The notes under the pieces were generated by a model, which saw nothing but the letters and a program-made list of their open reading frames with translations, did no database searches and was not told the origin of the DNA. From NCBI RefSeq assembly GCF_039532605.1, contig NZ_BAAARY010000002.1, positions 245,493-309,492 of the forward strand: a stretch of 64,000 nt of DNA, read 5' to 3'. This stretch comes from Pilimelia columellifera. Lineage in GTDB: Bacteria; Actinomycetota; Actinomycetes; Mycobacteriales; Micromonosporaceae. The position numbers were made by a program, and so were the translations under genes. Numbering within the stretch: the stretch's first letter is position 1; each line of letters opens with the position of its first letter. This document shows positions 62,801 to 64,000 of the stretch, in pieces.

Positions 62801-63091
62801 ATCAGCCTCAAGGCGGGCGGTTTCGGGCTCAACCTCACCGAGGCCGACTACTGCATCCTGCTCGACCCGTGGTGGAACCCGGCGGCCGAGGCGCAGGCCG
62901 TCGACCGGATCCACCGGATCGGGCAGACGCGCTCGGTAATGGTCTACCGGATGGTCGCCAAGGGCACCATCGAAGAGAAAGTGATGGCGCTCCAGGCCCG
63001 GAAGGCGGACCTGTTCGCCAGCGTCGTCGACGGGGGCGATTTCGCCTCGGCCCGCCTCACCGCCGACGACATCCGTAACATCCTGGCGTGA
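59825..63091 (+). CDS. SWIM-domain SNF2-family helicase
   Basis: The 1088-residue protein begins with a SWIM zinc finger (about residues 74-83, CECRATDCLH). The rest is a SNF2 helicase: Walker A-containing ILADDMGLGKTMQAL near residue 655, DEAQ in LILDEAQFVKN near 754, then ITGTPMENHLLDLWALL and the C-terminal helicase motifs LISLKAGGFGLNLTEADYCILLDPWWNPAAEAQAVDRIHRIGQTR. SWIM-SNF2 proteins are linked to DNA repair or chromatin-like remodelling in bacteria. The GTG start at 59825 is consistent with GGGGGTG upstream. It is followed 148 bp later by a Crp/Fnr regulator on the same strand. Confidence 0.93.
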   Translation: MARIAVSVAEAAVSEHVSTSAVLAAREVADEVEMILWNPASGVAIGQRLGSGAGIFATIHTDSDGAVADVTGRCECRATDCLHAVALAVRAAESLSPRLPAPRRTAPDAASWEATLATWSGASVDEPDPDEGPTIALQVALEEQRRTWPRQRGSGGRSQGWQVRLQPVVPGRTGWIRGGVDWTAVSYGAGNYRRGARALRHWAIMEEIADYTADQQDYYSSSSGRMLGLCGRRIWQMLAEARDCGVPFVQPGKSSGPVTLGGPARVEIRARRVRRDLQLTPTVIVDGQSVAPDAALAVGQPPHGLVWWATCDEPAAGPKGRALRLSPLDQTVAVELLASAGKPVRIPAAQESRFFQTHFAPLAGRAPVVAADDQVRLPDLGAVTLTLSLAATSRQLLLRWSWHTPVGDDVRHDELWSPSPAVQAEARAEIIGRVTPIVADVASELLDDDRLAATRALTGDPMIRVLRELTPALDGCDGVAIDSVDGQLPVEADAAPVIAFDDAGTGGQDWFDLAVNVTVGDESVNFEDLFTALATDREFLLLPNGSYVLLDQPEFRQLRDLIVESREMTDAPAGALRLGRLSPGVWQELAELGAVTGQAAAWQESIMELAEAGAGVDAPTPAGLEATLRPYQERGFGWLAALYSHRLGGILADDMGLGKTMQALALMLHVRAKDPATPPFLVVAPASVVSNWAIEAARFAPGLTVAAIGQTAARRGAELAESVAGADLVVTSYTLLRLEFDEYQQLPWAGLILDEAQFVKNPGTQAYRCARDLPAPVKLAITGTPMENHLLDLWALLSITAPGLFPRADRFTEHYRNPIEKQQDSARLDQLRRRIRPFMLRRRKDDVATDLPAKQEQVLELELHPRHQKIYQKYLQRERQKVLGLLGDLEQNRFEIFRSLTMLRQASLDVSLVDGKHATVPSTKLDELVERVCGLAEEGHRTLVFSQFTRFLDAARSRLTTAGLDVCYLDGKTRDRASVIQRFKDGGAPAFLISLKAGGFGLNLTEADYCILLDPWWNPAAEAQAVDRIHRIGQTRSVMVYRMVAKGTIEEKVMALQARKADLFASVVDGGDFASARLTADDIRNILA

Positions 63092-63239
63092 CCCGCGCGG
63101 TCGCCCTAAACGCGAGCGAACTACGCGGTGAGGCCCTCTCGCCGGGAATCGTGCTGGAGCTGACCGTCCACTCCGCATCGCGCCAAGGGGCCCGCAAGCA
63201 CGGCTGCGCGGAACGTGGTGGCTCGGCTACGGTCAGCGC

Positions 63240-63905
63240 GTGTCAGCAGCGGCAGCGCCATCGACCTCGGGGCTCCTGGCGCACCTCGGCCCCGCCGACC
63301 GCCAGGCCATCATGGGCATGGGAGCGAGCATCGAAGTCGACGAACGTCGCACCCTGTTCCACCAGGGCGACGACGGCGAGTCCGTCTACCTCCTGCTTTC
63401 TGGCCTGGTGAAAGTCGTGCGCGGTGACGCAGCCGGACGCAGCACCATTCTCACACTGCGCGGAGCCGGCGACGTCGTCGGCGATCTGGCCGCCATCGAC
63501 GGCCAGCCACGCAGCGCGACCGTGACCACCTTGACCGCGACGCGGTGTCGGGTGGTGCCCGGAGCGCTGTTCAGGGCATTCAGCGAACGTCCCGGGGTGG
63601 GCTCGGCGATCACCAGGTACATCGCCTACCGCCTCCGCGACGCGGACACCCAGCGCGCGGAGATGGCCACGCTGCCGGTGCGGCAGCGGCTGGCCCGCGC
63701 GCTGCTGCGGACCCACGCCGGCGCCGGGGCCGCGGTGGCTCTGCCACAGCAGGAGTTGGCCAACCTCATCGGAGCCTCCCGCAACTCGGTGGTGGACGCG
63801 CTGGCGGTCCTGCGGCGCCGGGCGATCATCGCCACCGAGCGCCGGGGCGTCGTCATCCGCGATCTCGACGCCCTGCACGCGCTGGCCAACGAGGACCTCC
63901 GTTAG
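63240..63905 (+). CDS. Crp/Fnr-family transcription regulator
   Basis: This 221-residue protein has a cyclic-nucleotide-binding fold (HQGDDGESVYLLLSGLVKVV, GAGDVVGDLAAIDGQPRSATVTTLTATRCRVV) and a C-terminal Crp HTH (LPQQELANLIGASRNSVVDALAVLRRRAIIATERRGVVI). The classical Arg/Ser cAMP-binding pair is altered (PRSATV), so the effector is uncertain. It starts at a GTG at 63240 with a weak upstream site. No direct operon partner, although the SNF2 gene is 148 bp upstream on the same strand. Confidence 0.9.
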   Translation: MSAAAAPSTSGLLAHLGPADRQAIMGMGASIEVDERRTLFHQGDDGESVYLLLSGLVKVVRGDAAGRSTILTLRGAGDVVGDLAAIDGQPRSATVTTLTATRCRVVPGALFRAFSERPGVGSAITRYIAYRLRDADTQRAEMATLPVRQRLARALLRTHAGAGAAVALPQQELANLIGASRNSVVDALAVLRRRAIIATERRGVVIRDLDALHALANEDLR

Positions 63906-63956
63906 ACCGTGTGTCATTTGGGGTTGTTGCAGCGCCTGGTCGTTCGTTGAGCTGGT

Positions 63957-64000
63957 GTGGATGATGTTCAGAAGTACTGCCCCGAACCGTTGTGGCAGAT
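63957..64000 (+). mobile_element. Probable transposase start, cut by the right edge
   Basis: From GTG at 63957 the frame reads VDDVQKYCPEPLWQ, which resembles the N terminus of IS5-family transposases (patterns such as EYCPDRLWE). The short length makes this tentative. Bases from about 63906 to 63956 would contain its terminal inverted repeat and a leader. No target-site duplication can be checked. Confidence 0.4.

Overview
This window is high-GC actinobacterial DNA. GTG starts, very strong third-position G/C, DUF397/DUF5753 pairs, Phd/PIN modules, ALF-repeat secreted toxins, and a dgt-dnaG-ppdK neighbourhood with two tRNAs all point to a filamentous actinomycete. Micromonosporaceae is my best guess, by inference and not proven. 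Roughly 45 intact protein genes, three to five gene relics and two tRNAs are visible. No rRNA, CRISPR array, prophage or replication origin was recognised.

Layout. 1-3340: a TrpD-like gene running off the left edge, divergent from a class-IV aminotransferase; then an HTH protein fused to an FGE/SUMF1-like domain, and a broken CYTH-domain gene. 3469-3749: tRNA-CAU and tRNA-Asn. 3962-9624: a YtxH-like gene facing a four-gene minus-strand operon of ECF sigma factor, small beta-rich protein, cytosolic subtilase and TPR-CHAT protease; this is the best candidate for an under-described protease system. 9774-12329: a DrrAB-type ABC exporter. 12422-28175: the primase region. dgt (23424-24689) and dnaG (12943-14802), normally adjacent in actinobacteria, are separated by about 8.4 kb carrying a secreted ALF-repeat toxin with a CdiA-CT RNase A-like C terminus, its immunity gene and two further ALF-repeat secreted proteins. 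A decayed copy of the 5' end of dnaG remains on the dgt side. ppdK follows. 28386-31322: an orphan histidine kinase, speB and a META-domain lipoprotein.

31359-40580: a secreted oxidative operon of multicopper oxidase, dedicated signal peptidase I and a 1590-residue heme peroxidase with RTX and FN3 repeats, divergent from a secreted FN3 protein. 40595-44159: dusB, a higBA pair with a nonsense-mutated toxin, a phd-vapC-type pair, a NERD-like relic and a second ECF sigma factor. 44801-46795: three tandem DUF4360 secreted proteins. 46887-48934: a DUF4331 operon. 49188-52205: a large secreted subtilase. 52245-54612: a DUF397/DUF5753 regulator pair divergent from a 59-residue membrane zinc-ribbon protein, a 67-residue protein and a three-repeat beta-trefoil-like protein, with a cluster of TCTCA/TGAGA palindromes between them. 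54694-56300: a MerR regulator and membrane protein with a classic 19-bp-spacer MerR promoter. 56651-58513: a hybrid histidine kinase. 58548-59488: Hsp20 and an HspR-like MerR protein. 59825-63905: a SWIM-SNF2 helicase and a Crp/Fnr regulator. 63957-64000: the probable start of a transposase cut by the right edge.

Many genes concern secretion, conflict or stress sensing rather than core metabolism. The housekeeping backbone (dnaG, dgt, ppdK, speB, dusB, tRNAs) is interrupted by accessory cassettes that show typical decay: frameshifts, nonsense codons and truncated relics. Functional names are by recognition of motifs in the translated sequence; no database search was possible.
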